DNA from: WHSW01 sp963846165
Lineage (GTDB): Bacteria; Actinomycetota; Thermoleophilia; Solirubrobacterales; 70-9
Direction of reading: 5' to 3'
Assembly (NCBI GenBank): GCA_963846165.1
Contig: CAWJUU010000007.1
Span: forward strand, 62,001-126,000
Length of the DNA stretch: 64,000 nt
This document shows positions 8,843 through 16,043 of this stretch, piece by piece. The position numbers and the translations under genes are program-made. Under the pieces are notes generated by a model, which had not been told where the DNA came from, did not search any database, and worked only from the letters and a program-made list of their open reading frames with translations. Every line of letters starts with the position of its first letter. Position 1 is the first letter of the stretch.

Positions 8843-9824
8843 CCGATCGCCCAGCAGCGCTCTCGACGCTGCCTCCGTGGCGCTCGATCGCCCGGGTGGC
8901 CGCGTCGAGATAGCGCTCGTCGAGGCGGCGAAGCGCCTCGGGATCCGTGCCCCCCGCGGCGGGCCGGCCGGCGACGAGGACGGTGACGGTCTTGCGGGTC
9001 TCGGGCGCCGGCACCGTGGCCTCGACCGGTGCGGCCGGCTCGGGAGCGACCTGCGCTGGCGGCTCGAGCTCTGCGTTCTGGCGCAGGATCGCCCCCTCGA
9101 GGCGCTGGAGCTCCGGGCCCGGGTCGATCCCGAGCTCCTCGGTCAGCGCCCTGCGGGCGTCGCGGTAGACGCCGAGCGCGTCGGCCTGGCGGCCCGCGCG
9201 GTAAAGCGCCAGCATGAGCTGCCCGCGCAGACGCTCGCGCAGCGGGTGCTCACGGACCAGCGCCTCAAGCTCGCCGACGAGCGCGGGGTGGAGGCCGAGG
9301 GCGAGATCGGACTCGATCCGCTCCTCGAGCGCGGAGAGGCGCAGCTCCTCGAGGCGCGCGATTTCCGCCTGCGCGAACGGCTCGTACGTGAAGTCGGCGA
9401 GCGCGTCCCCGCGCCACAGATCGAGGGCGTCGTGGAGCAGTTCGGCGGCGGCCGCCGGATCTCCGGCGGCGGCCGCCCTCGTTCCCTCGCCGAGCTGATG
9501 CTCGAAGCGCTCCGCGTCGAGCCCGTGCGGCTCGACCCGGAGCAGGTAGCCGCCGGGGCGCGTCAGCACGACCTGGCTCGGCGCTCCCCTTGCGCGCTCG
9601 GGCTCGAGCGCCTTGCGAAGCTGCGCGATGTACACCTGGAGCGCGTTCGCCGCGGTCTCGGGCGGCCGCGCCCCCCACAGGTCGTCGACCAGGCGATCGC
9701 TCGAAACCACCGCGTTGGCGTGCAGCAACAGGATCGCGAGAAGCGCCCGTTGCTTGGCCGCTCCGAGCGTAAGCGGCTCGTCCTCGTTGAGAATCTCAAG
9801 CGGTCCGAGGATCCGGAAATCCAT
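8568..9824 (-). CDS. SARP/BTAD regulator fused to cyclase-like domain, N-terminal part (frameshifted)
   Basis: Start MDFRILGPLEI at the ATG at 9824, with AGAGGAG upstream. Residues 1-~100 are the OmpR-type DNA-binding domain, ~105-245 the BTAD (RLEELRLSALEERIESDL, ELGIDPGPELQRLEGAI), and from 277 a cyclase-homology domain (RKTVTVLVAG). Active class III cyclases have FAD/FxD at that strand; here it is VAG, so a metal-binding Asp is missing and the domain is probably a non-catalytic sensor. After about residue 322 the frame is wrong and the rest is spurious. It is divergent from the 129-aa exported protein at 9943, across a SARP-like operator. Confidence 0.8.
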   Translation of the reverse strand: MDFRILGPLEILNEDEPLTLGAAKQRALLAILLLHANAVVSSDRLVDDLWGARPPETAANALQVYIAQLRKALEPERARGAPSQVVLTRPGGYLLRVEPHGLDAERFEHQLGEGTRAAAAGDPAAAAELLHDALDLWRGDALADFTYEPFAQAEIARLEELRLSALEERIESDLALGLHPALVGELEALVREHPLRERLRGQLMLALYRAGRQADALGVYRDARRALTEELGIDPGPELQRLEGAILRQNAELEPPAQVAPEPAAPVEATVPAPETRKTVTVLVAGRPAAGGTDPEALRRLDERYLDAATRAIERHGGSVESAAGRSGAGRVRCPARARGRRPACRPRRGGAAGRAGRRRHRRGRDGRVRVRRRIARRRACGPRGRAGGCRAGRRGPARRGDAPAAGRSRPGGARRGR

Positions 9825-9862
9825 CTCTCCTCTGGTCACGAAGCTACATCAACGCGGTGACC

Positions 9863-9891
9863 GCTTAAGCGTCGCTTAAGTGTCGCTTTGG
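9863..9891 (+). promoter_or_regulatory. SARP operator: three heptamers at exact 11-bp spacing
   Basis: GCTTAAG at 9863, GCTTAAG at 9874 and GCTTTGG at 9885, separated by 4-nt spacers CGTC and TGTC. SARP/BTAD activators are known to bind heptamer direct repeats with 11-bp period just upstream of a -10 box. A CATGGT sequence at 9902-9907 could be the -10 for the exported-protein gene at 9943. It sits in the divergent gap next to the BTAD regulator start. Confidence 0.65.
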
Positions 9892-9942
9892 GGCCTGAGC
9901 GCATGGTGGCCGCGACCCGGTCGAGTAGAAAGGAGAAGCAAC

Positions 9943-10332
9943 ATGAATACGTCGATCTGGACACGAATCACGATCACCGCCCTCGCGGGGTGCACGGTTG
10001 CCGCGCTCGCTGCCCCTGCCTGGGGTCAGGGCGACGGCATCACCCAGCGTCGCGACGGCTCGAAGGCGGTGCCGTTCGTTGCCGATTTGAGCGGGCAGCC
10101 GGGTGCTTCGTCCAAGGGCATTGTGCTGCGGCGGGTCCAATCCAATGCCGAGCCGTTCGTCGCCGACGTCGGGTCGGAGCCGGCGGCCACCGCTGACGGC
10201 TTCGACTTGGGCGACGCGGCGATCGGCGCTGGGGTCGTCCTGCTCGCCCTGGGGGGCACGAGGGCGCTGCGCAATCGCGGGGGCGGCGTGTCTCAGGCCA
10301 TGAACGCGGGGAGCCGCGCGGCCTCGGCCTGA
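9943..10332 (+). CDS. Exported 129-aa protein with C-terminal membrane anchor (GFDLGDAAIGAG)
   Basis: Paralogue-like partner of the protein at 4041: also 129 residues, signal peptide 1-29 (ITALAGCTVAALAAPAWG), polar middle, and GFDLGDAAIGAG (86-97) running into one membrane helix ending in RALRNR. The middle holds two similar segments, PFVADLSGQPG and PFVADVGSEP. The ATG is preceded by AAAGGAG at good spacing. Three SARP-type heptamers lie 50-80 bp upstream, so the divergent BTAD regulator probably activates it. Function is unknown; the layout would suit an envelope sensor or a regulated envelope protein. Confidence 0.75.
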   Translation: MNTSIWTRITITALAGCTVAALAAPAWGQGDGITQRRDGSKAVPFVADLSGQPGASSKGIVLRRVQSNAEPFVADVGSEPAATADGFDLGDAAIGAGVVLLALGGTRALRNRGGGVSQAMNAGSRAASA

Positions 10333-10453
10333 AGTCCCGACGACCCGGTGTATGGGACCGGGCGCGCCTGCCCTGGCGGGCGGCTCGGTCCCCGGGGTCT
10401 TCGCGGCGGAAACCCAGAGGCGCGCTTTCCGCTCTCGCGTGGGAGCGGACGTT

Positions 10454-10476
10454 GCGCTTGGACCGAAAAGCGGTAC
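10454..10476. repeat. Hairpin repeat, copy 3 (inverted orientation)
   Basis: GCGCTTGGACCGAAAAGCGG followed by TAC, the reverse complement of the TCGTCC-loop form. It lies about 120 bp after the exported-protein gene. The 10333-10670 gap holds no gene: only this repeat, the paired octamers at 10593 and the tRNA terminator. Confidence 0.55.
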
Positions 10477-10592
10477 TTCGGCGTCAACCTACGTCGCGTG
10501 CCGCATGAGTCGGCCCCGGAGGACCTGAGCCGCGTCGAGCGCTCCGCGATGGTAGGCCGGGACGTGGGCGCACCCGGAGCGGGGTCTAGGAG

Positions 10593-10612
10593 GGGTCCGT
10601 ATCGGGGTCCGT
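10593..10612. repeat. Paired GGGTCCGT direct repeat (right end of island A)
   Basis: GGGTCCGTATCGGGGTCCGT, two octamers spaced 12 bp, 18 of 20 bases identical to 5006-5025. It lies about 60 bp inside the intact tRNA-Arg. Together with the left copy it suggests arm-type recombinase sites at both ends of one integrated element. Confidence 0.5.
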
Positions 10613-10644
10613 TGCTAGACGGCTTCCGACTGAGGGCGGCGAAA

Positions 10645-10668
10645 ACCCAGCGTTAGCTGGGGTTCTAC
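10645..10668 (-). terminator. Terminator downstream of intact tRNA-Arg
   Basis: CCCAGC-GTTA-GCTGGG stem-loop with flanking AAAA/TT, directly after the tRNA 3' end on the minus strand. Its sequence is unlike the terminator at 4810, as expected if this copy of the tRNA 3' flank came with the element. Confidence 0.55.
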
Positions 10669-10670
10669 AG

Positions 10671-10744
10671 CGGGCCCGACAGGATTCGAACCTGTGACCT
10701 TCGGTTTCGTAGACCGACGCTCTATCCGGCTGAGCTACGGGCCC
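10671..10744 (-). tRNA. tRNA-Arg(ACG)
   Basis: 74-nt cloverleaf read on the minus strand: 7-bp acceptor GGGCCCG/CGGGCCC with discriminator G, D-arm GCTCAGCCGGATAGAGC, anticodon stem TCGGT/ACCGA with loop CTACGAA (anticodon ACG), and T-arm ACAGG-TTCGAAT-CCTGT. CCA is not encoded. It is the only intact copy among three tRNA-Arg-derived sequences here (4840, 10671, 16091), so it presumably preserves CGN decoding after integration. Confidence 0.93.
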
Positions 10745-10820
10745 TGAGTGCCTGGAATCGCGCCCAGACGCTAGGGATTCTAGGAGTCTCGTCCCCGGCC
10801 GCGAACTCAGAGGCCCGCGG

Positions 10821-10839
10821 GATGTAGCGGCGATGTAGC
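10821..10839. repeat. GATGTAGC tandem repeats (left end of island B)
   Basis: GATGTAGC at 10821 and 10832, 11 bp apart, 77 bp beyond the intact tRNA-Arg. Three related octamers lie just before the tRNA-Arg 5' fragment at 16044-16072. Candidate recombinase arm sites or iterons. Confidence 0.4.
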
Positions 10840-10913
10840 AGCGAACGAACCCAAGACGGACTCGACAGCGGCGGCGGGATTTGAAGCCGCCACCTCCCAG
10901 GCCGTGTGCAGTG

Positions 10914-12251
10914 TCAACTTGAGAGCCGCTGGACTTGGGGTCGAGCTGCCGCTAGGTGCCTCCCGCGATAGCGCAGGTCGCTCACGGAGCTAGTCGAAGA
11001 GGGGCTCGAAGGTGGTCGTTGAGGAACACGCCGGCCGGATCCAAGCTGCGCCGCAGCATTGATAAACGCATCGGCCCTGGGATAGCGAGCGAGGAGCTGC
11101 TCTCTAGTCAAGAAATGGAGCTTGCCCCAATGGACGCGAGCATCGAACTCGCCCAACAGCTTGTCGACCTCGCGGAGATACGGCCAGTAGTCGGTTCCAG
11201 GCATCCCGGATATTGAAATCACTGCGGTGTCGCGACCGTAGCTATGGGAAAGGAACGCTTCCTCCCGAGCGACGCTCCGGACTTCCATCGGAAACACCGA
11301 CACGGGCAGTCTCGCCAGCATCAACTCTCGCACCGCGGCCGTGGCATCGCGGCCGTTCTCGAAAGGGACGAAGTACTCGAGCTCGTGGAAGTTGGGCTCG
11401 AACTCCATCGGATAGATCGCGTGCGCGGGACCGACCCGGCGGTCGGGCTCGTCGGTATCCGGCACCGAGTCGTCGACATCGTCATAGACCTTGACGTAGC
11501 ACCGGTCAGCTAGAGACACCCCCGGCTCAGAAAGGCCGTAGAGGGCTGCGGATTCCTCTGCCGGCATCCAGAAGAACGAAAAATGCCGATGTTGCTTCGC
11601 GTGGACCTCGAAGTCCTCCCAAGCCTCCTGCCAGCTCCAGATCTCGATCCGCTCGCGAAGCCGGTAGGCAGGCGTGACCTCGAGTTCGAGTTCGGTGACG
11701 ACACCGAGCATGCCGACAGCAAGTTGCGCCGCGTGGAGTAGCTCCGGGTCGTCCTCGCCGATGTCGCGAACGTCGCCGGCCGCCGTGACCAGACGCAGGC
11801 GCCGAATCCACGAAGAGCAGGATTCGAGTCCCAGTCCGGATCCGTGTGTGCCGGTGGCCACCGCGCCGGCTATCTGCTGGGCGACGATGTCGCCCTGGTT
11901 GGCCAGGGCAAGCCCTGCTTCCCACAGCGGCTCTCCGAACTCGCCGATTGTCGTCGCCGGCCCAACCACGACGCGGCTGCGCTCACGGTCGATGTGGCGG
12001 ATCCGTGGGAGACCCCGCAGGTCGAGAAGCAGGCCGTCCGTTGCAACTACCGGCGTGAACGAGTGACCGGCGCCGGCGACCCGCACCTTGAGGCCCCGGG
12101 CGGCAGCGCCCGCGACCAACGAAGCGATCTCATCCTCGCCCGACGGGGCGGCGGTCTCGGCAGGACTACAGCTGTGATTGCCGACCCAGTTCTTCCACTG
12201 CCGCGTCAAGCCGTCCTTGGTTCCCGAGCCGCCCCGGTCATGGAACTCCAT
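10914..12251 (-). CDS. FAD-linked oxidase, D-arabinono-1,4-lactone oxidase family (C-terminus frameshifted)
   Basis: 445 residues as read. The N-terminal FAD-binding (PCMH) domain has the lactone-oxidase pattern: WKNWVGNHSCSPAE, then AGAGHSFTPVVATDG, with the GHS His that carries covalent FAD in this family, and GDIVAQQIAGAVATGTHG. The C-terminal ALO domain ends HWGKLHFLTREQLLARYPRA. The last ~35 codons are scrambled. LRRSLDPAGVFLNDHL appears in a second frame and EPLFD-stop in a third, ending at 10990, so two indels damaged the tail. The start has a GGAGGAGGAG ribosome site. It is divergent from the GntR gene, which may regulate it. The intact paralogue is at 25832. Confidence 0.78.
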   Translation of the reverse strand: MEFHDRGGSGTKDGLTRQWKNWVGNHSCSPAETAAPSGEDEIASLVAGAAARGLKVRVAGAGHSFTPVVATDGLLLDLRGLPRIRHIDRERSRVVVGPATTIGEFGEPLWEAGLALANQGDIVAQQIAGAVATGTHGSGLGLESCSSWIRRLRLVTAAGDVRDIGEDDPELLHAAQLAVGMLGVVTELELEVTPAYRLRERIEIWSWQEAWEDFEVHAKQHRHFSFFWMPAEESAALYGLSEPGVSLADRCYVKVYDDVDDSVPDTDEPDRRVGPAHAIYPMEFEPNFHELEYFVPFENGRDATAAVRELMLARLPVSVFPMEVRSVAREEAFLSHSYGRDTAVISISGMPGTDYWPYLREVDKLLGEFDARVHWGKLHFLTREQLLARYPRADAFINAAAQLGSGRRVPQRPPSSPSSTSSVSDLRYRGRHLAAARPQVQRLSS

Positions 12252-12330
12252 GCAGATACTCCTCCTCCTCCGTCGTCTCGCGTGTATCGGCGCGTCGCAC
12301 CGACTAGCAAGCGGATATCAGGCGACGAGG

Positions 12331-12342
12331 GTACCATAGTAC
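12331..12342. promoter_or_regulatory. Candidate GntR operator in divergent gap
   Basis: GTAC-CATA-GTAC inverted repeat between the divergent FAD oxidase and GntR genes. FCD-type GntR proteins often bind short palindromes next to their own gene. Only position and symmetry support it. Confidence 0.3.
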
Positions 12343-12520
12343 ATGTCACACTGCAATGGTCCCTCGTCCCCGGCGGACGCGCTTTCGCACAGGTCGCGGG
12401 CAGATCGTCCATCCAGGCGGCTCCCCATCGGGGCTCGACCCGCCGGATCCGGAGAATCCACCCAAGGCTCATCAGGTACAATGCCACATTTCACATCGCC
12501 ACCGAGATAGGATCCTGAAC

Positions 12521-13222
12521 GTGGAGCTGAGCTCACCCATCGTCCGCACCAGCGTCCGCACCCAGGTGCGGACGCTCCTCCGCGCGCAGGTCGCGTCCGG
12601 GGAGCTCCAGCCGGGGACGATCTATTCCGCGGTCGCGCTGTCCAAACGACTCGGCGTCTCGGCGACCCCGGTGCGGGAAGCCATGATGGATCTCGCCAAT
12701 GCGGGCCTTGTCGAGCCGGTGCGCAACCGCGGCTTTCGCATTCTCACCATCTCACATCAAGACCTCGATGACATCGTCACGCTGCGCCTGTGGCTCGAGG
12801 TCCCCGCCATGGAGCCGGTCATTGAACACGCCAGCGACGACGATATCGAGGCCCTTGCTCCCCTTGCCCAGGACATCGTCGATGCCGCGCGGCGGCGTGA
12901 CGTATCCGATTTCCTGGTCGCCGACCAAGTTTTTCACACTCGCATGCTCGAACTCGCGCGAAACGAGCGACTGGTCCGCCTAGTGAACGAACTGCGCGAT
13001 CAGACCCAGCTACTCGGCCTCTATCGCATGGGCCAGACCGGTCAGCTCGAGCGCAGCGGCGCGGAGCACCTCGACCTCCTGGGTGCTTTGCGCTCCAGAG
13101 ACACCGCGGCTGCGCAGACGCTCATGCGCCAGCACCTCGAGCACGCCAGAGGAATCTGGGCCGGCATCGACGAGGTCGACACGACAACCCCGCCGCACGA
13201 CGGCGACCGAGCCCAGCCGTGA
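12521..13222 (+). CDS. GntR-family transcriptional regulator, FCD type
   Basis: 233 residues. The N-terminal winged helix (SKRLGVSATPVREAMMDLANAGLVEP, the GntR recognition-helix pattern) is followed by an all-helical FCD ligand domain, with Asp and His in DQVFHTRMLE, His in EHLDLLGAL and His in HLEHARG, the metal-site set of FadR/C-type regulators. The GTG at 12521 was chosen because TAGGAT (12508-12513) ends 7 nt before it, giving a leaderless start; the upstream 55 codons are not family-like. Divergent from the FAD oxidase. Confidence 0.88.
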   Translation: MELSSPIVRTSVRTQVRTLLRAQVASGELQPGTIYSAVALSKRLGVSATPVREAMMDLANAGLVEPVRNRGFRILTISHQDLDDIVTLRLWLEVPAMEPVIEHASDDDIEALAPLAQDIVDAARRRDVSDFLVADQVFHTRMLELARNERLVRLVNELRDQTQLLGLYRMGQTGQLERSGAEHLDLLGALRSRDTAAAQTLMRQHLEHARGIWAGIDEVDTTTPPHDGDRAQP

Positions 13223-13340
13223 CCGGGTCTACAGGCGGGCTCGCCTGTGAGGAGCCCGTCGTGCTCGTACTCATTGGTGAGCCATGGCCTCAACCCCCGG
13301 ACCGCGGCAGCCGTCTCCATTGAGAAAGTCGAAAAGTGCT

Positions 13341-13366
13341 CCTTTCCCATGCAAGCGACACTTTGG
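13341..13366. repeat. Hairpin repeat, copy 4 (CATGC loop)
   Basis: CCTTTCCCATGCAAGCGACA followed by CTTTGG. Just beyond it, CTAAGTAGGAGGTC resembles 14140-14152 after copy 6, so the repeated unit extends past the hairpin. Confidence 0.5.
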
Positions 13367-13412
13367 CCTCGCAGCTCCTAAGTAGGAGGTCGGCCTAGCC
13401 CATTTCAGCGGA

Positions 13413-13436
13413 GTGCCGCTTTTCGTCCGAAGCAGG
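13413..13436. repeat. Hairpin repeat, copy 5 (TCGTCC loop)
   Basis: GTGCCGCTTTTCGTCCGAAG followed by CAGG. It lies about 50 bp from copy 4 of the other loop type. The 13223-13474 gap has no gene, only these two repeats. Confidence 0.6.
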
Positions 13437-13474
13437 CGCGCGCATGACGGGCGGCGAGCCGCGCCGACTGCCTG

Positions 13475-13720
13475 CTAGGCGTCGCCCGCCAGCTTCATCA
13501 GGAAAGACGGCATGCGGCCAGCGCCGAAGTCGAAGCACCGCGCCCATACCGGCTCGATGGAGATACGTGCCATCTGGTCGTACATCGACCTGACCTGGCG
13601 CTCGAACTCCGTGAGCTGGTCTCCGCTCAATACTCCGACAGCCCGGCGGCTTCGAGGGTTTCGGTTCATCCCCGCAGCCCGATCGTGACCAGTCAGACCG
13701 ACGGTCGCTTCATGAACCAC
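13475..13720 (-). CDS. Small hypothetical protein or gene fragment
   Basis: 81 codons. The C-terminal half (FERQVRSMYDQMARISIEPVW ending MPSFLMKLAGDA) looks protein-like but I do not recognise it. The N-terminal half overlaps a 30-bp stretch (13636-13664) nearly identical to the 3' end of the NTF2-like gene at 14182, so this region is a mosaic of duplicated ends. Probably a degenerate remnant. Confidence 0.3.
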   Translation of the reverse strand: MVHEATVGLTGHDRAAGMNRNPRSRRAVGVLSGDQLTEFERQVRSMYDQMARISIEPVWARCFDFGAGRMPSFLMKLAGDA

Positions 13721-14076
13721 TCAGTGAACTCGCGGCAACGACCCTCGGCGTCGAAGCTGATCACGAAGCAGTTGTCGTAGACCTTGTCGACCGAGCCGCC
13801 GGGCTCGGTCAGGTAGGTGCTGGTCCCGATCGCGACCACGAGGTCGCCGTCGACCGCGATCGCGCGGTAGGAGGCGCCGTACGTACCGGTCTCGTCGGGA
13901 TCATCCTCGAGCCAGGAATCGACGACCGCATCGCGCCCCTCGATCTGATCGCCGTGCGGCCGGTACCGGTAGGTCACGTCCTCGCTGAACAGCGCCTCGA
14001 TGCTGTCGCGGTCGTAGCTCTTCCATGCGGCGACGTATGCGTTGAGCCACCGGTCGACGCTGGCGCGATCAATCAT
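13693..14076 (-). CDS. NTF2/SnoaL-like protein
   Basis: 127 residues with the SnoaL-like cone fold: N-terminal helix VDRWLNAYVAAWKSYDRDSIEALFSEDVTYRYRP, DAVVDSWLED, then alternating strands to the end. Such proteins are small cyclases, isomerases or ligand binders; the pocket residues do not reveal the substrate. The ATG at 14076 begins the fold and has an AGAAG ribosome site. A hairpin repeat lies 22 bp upstream, and a second NTF2-like gene is next to it on the same strand. Confidence 0.72.
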   Translation of the reverse strand: MIDRASVDRWLNAYVAAWKSYDRDSIEALFSEDVTYRYRPHGDQIEGRDAVVDSWLEDDPDETGTYGASYRAIAVDGDLVVAIGTSTYLTEPGGSVDKVYDNCFVISFDAEGRCREFTEWFMKRPSV

Positions 14077-14097
14077 CTTCTGCTGAGTACCCCGACG

Positions 14098-14121
14098 GTC
14101 GCTTTGCATGCAAAGCCGCAC
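14098..14121. repeat. Hairpin repeat, copy 6 (GCATGC loop)
   Basis: GTCGCTTTGCATGCAAAGCC followed by GCAC. It is followed by CTAAGTAGGAGC, also seen after copy 4. Confidence 0.6.
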
Positions 14122-14181
14122 TCTTGGGCCTCGGGGCAACTAAGTAGGAGCTACGAAACGGCCAGAACGCCGTCCACTGGC

Positions 14182-14586
14182 CTACTCCGATAGCCCGGCG
14201 GCTTCGAGGGCTTCGGCCTTGGTCTGAAAGACCCTCAGAAAGACCACCCGTCCGTTGCGGACCGCCCAGAGCTGGACGAGGTCGCGGTCAAGAGCCACGC
14301 CGGTCTCGCCCATGCTCGCCGTTTCGTGGAGCACCGCGATGACCTCGTCGCCCGCGTCAACGAGCTCCTTCAGTTCCGCCGAGTAGCCGATCCAGCCGCT
14401 CAGGTAGGTGGCCATCATGTCCGTCAACGCGTCGCGTCCTCGACCGTGGTTCGGAACGTCCGGCAGTGGATGCGCGGAGATGTCCCAGCCGACATCGGGG
14501 TGGAGCGTCTCGATCCAGGCCTCCAGATCACCCCGCAGAAACAGCTCAAACGAGCGCTTGACCAGCTCCACGTTCTCCTGCGACAT
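14182..14586 (-). CDS. NTF2/SnoaL-like protein
   Basis: 134 residues: MSQENVELVKRSFELFLRGD opens the typical SnoaL helix, followed by HPDVGWD, GRDALTDMMATYL and a strand region ending VVFLRVFQTKAEALEAAGLSE. This MSQENVE... subfamily is common in multiple copies in soil actinobacteria. Substrate unknown. It is not close in sequence to the neighbour at 13693, but a stray copy of its last ~30 bp sits at 13636-13664. Confidence 0.78.
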   Translation of the reverse strand: MSQENVELVKRSFELFLRGDLEAWIETLHPDVGWDISAHPLPDVPNHGRGRDALTDMMATYLSGWIGYSAELKELVDAGDEVIAVLHETASMGETGVALDRDLVQLWAVRNGRVVFLRVFQTKAEALEAAGLSE

Positions 14587-14662
14587 CGCCCGCGCAGTAT
14601 CTCGCTCTGGCCGTGACCTAGCTGAGTAGCAGCTATTAGGCGGCCAGAACGACCCGCGGAAC

Positions 14663-14687
14663 TACCGCTTCTCGTCCAAAGCGGCAG
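14663..14687. repeat. Hairpin repeat, copy 7 (TCGTCC loop)
   Basis: TACCGCTTCTCGTCCAAAGC followed by GGCAG, with a full CCGCTT.../AAAGCGG stem. It sits between the NTF2-like and metallo-beta-lactamase-fold genes; nothing else is visible in that 210-bp gap. Confidence 0.65.
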
Positions 14688-14796
14688 CGACGACCAAGGC
14701 GCCCGCGCCGCAGCAGTGCCGGTTGCGGCCGCCGGATTTGAACCTCGGGCGCTGGCGAAGCTGAGCCAAGCGCGACCGTGCGGTCGTTCGGCTCCC

Positions 14797-15774
14797 TCAG
14801 AAGCTGACGACGGTTCCGACGGCCGGCTGGACAAAGGCCGTGGGCATTGCCCGGGCCAAGAGGTGGACTGCCCGCCAGCCGGTGCAGTGAGCAGGCAGGA
14901 TGCAGTCGACATTGGCGGCCGAGAGGGCATCGACCGTCGGCTCGATGATCGGCTCGAAGATCCCGCCGGTCAGGTGAAAGCCTCCGATGAGGCCCGCAAC
15001 CCTCTTCTCCCCGGTGAGCCGCTGCGCGTTGCGCAGCACGTTCACCGCGCCAGCATGCGAGCAGCCCGACACAATGACCAGGCCCTTGTCCTTCACATTG
15101 ACGATCACGCTCTGGTCGTCCCAGATCATCGGATCGGGCTCCCACCCCTCCGCCGAGCGGACGAAGTGGATCGGAAAGCCCTTCTCGAACTCGGTCACGC
15201 GCTCGATTTGACCGGACACCAGGACCGTGTCGTCCACTAGCAGTGTCTGGCCTCGTTCCTCGACCACCTCTACGTCCTCGGCTTCGAGGTCCGCGCGGCT
15301 TGGCGGCGGCAGGCGAAGCTCCGCTCCGGTCGGGAAGACGACCTTGCGCTCGCGCCAGGCTTCGGGATGGATGACGAGGGGCAGCCGTGAGCGGCCGTGG
15401 CGGGCGAAGAGACCCTCCAGGCCCCCGTGGTGATCCGCATGGCCGTGGGAGATGACGATGGCGCGCAGGTCCTTGACCGGGACGCCCAGCACGTCGAGAT
15501 TGCGGCCGAGAGCGTCGGGCGTCAGCCCGGCGTCGTAAAGAGCCGAGCTTCGCCGCCCGTCGGCCTCCACGGTGACCAGCGCCGAGAACCCGTGCTCGGC
15601 CACGAGCTGCTCGTGGTCGGAGAGGTCGGACGCGAGGTATCTGTGAACATTCTCCGACCCGGCCATCAGGACGTCGACGAAGTTGTCGACGACGATCGTA
15701 ATCTCGGCGCGATCAACCGCCTGTAGCCGGAGCAGCCGATCGTCCGAGGCCCCGAGGGCTTCGGCATCGGGCAT
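14797..15774 (-). CDS. Metallo-beta-lactamase-fold hydrolase, dihydropterin-phosphate-synthase-like subgroup
   Basis: 325 residues. Zinc ligands are visible: SHGHADHHGG (His110, His112, Asp114, His115), a later His in SGCSHAGAV and a final His in PAHCTGW. The opening TIVVDNFVDVLMAG and the GCSHAG/AHCTG motifs match the MBL subgroup named for 7,8-dihydropterin-6-methyl-4-(ribofuranosyl)aminobenzene-phosphate synthase, though most bacterial members are uncharacterised hydrolases. TAGGCT ends 6 nt before the ATG, consistent with a leaderless message. It is the last gene before the right edge of the tRNA-Arg island. Confidence 0.82.
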   Translation of the reverse strand: MPDAEALGASDDRLLRLQAVDRAEITIVVDNFVDVLMAGSENVHRYLASDLSDHEQLVAEHGFSALVTVEADGRRSSALYDAGLTPDALGRNLDVLGVPVKDLRAIVISHGHADHHGGLEGLFARHGRSRLPLVIHPEAWRERKVVFPTGAELRLPPPSRADLEAEDVEVVEERGQTLLVDDTVLVSGQIERVTEFEKGFPIHFVRSAEGWEPDPMIWDDQSVIVNVKDKGLVIVSGCSHAGAVNVLRNAQRLTGEKRVAGLIGGFHLTGGIFEPIIEPTVDALSAANVDCILPAHCTGWRAVHLLARAMPTAFVQPAVGTVVSF

Positions 15775-15820
15775 GACCCAAGCCTACTTGTGGTCTGCAC
15801 CGCGACCGGCCGGACATTCC

Positions 15821-15843
15821 CTTTCCATGCAAAGCGACACTTT
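15821..15843. repeat. Hairpin repeat, copy 8 (CATGC loop)
   Basis: CTTTCCATGCAAAGCGACAC followed by TTT, 47 bp upstream of the MBL gene start. I see no gene in 15775-16166, only this copy, the GATGTAGC-like repeats and the tRNA fragment. Confidence 0.6.
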
Positions 15844-16043
15844 CGCTTCGCGTGAGGCTGTCGCACAAACCCAAAGTGAGGCTCTGAGAGCCGATCTCGA
15901 CCGTGTCTTAGACAACGCAGGCCCCTCGCGACCAGGCCAAGACCGCTGTGAGCAGGCGATTGATGACCGCGCGTGGCTAGCGGCGACACCGGCTGTACCG
16001 CCCGATCCAGCTTTACACGCGAGCGGTCCGGTCAGCCAGTCCC

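Noticed and set aside
8840..8880. Programmed ribosomal frameshift in the second regulator
   Set aside because: No slippery heptamer, stop codon context or downstream structure typical of programmed sites; the one-base insertion is simpler.
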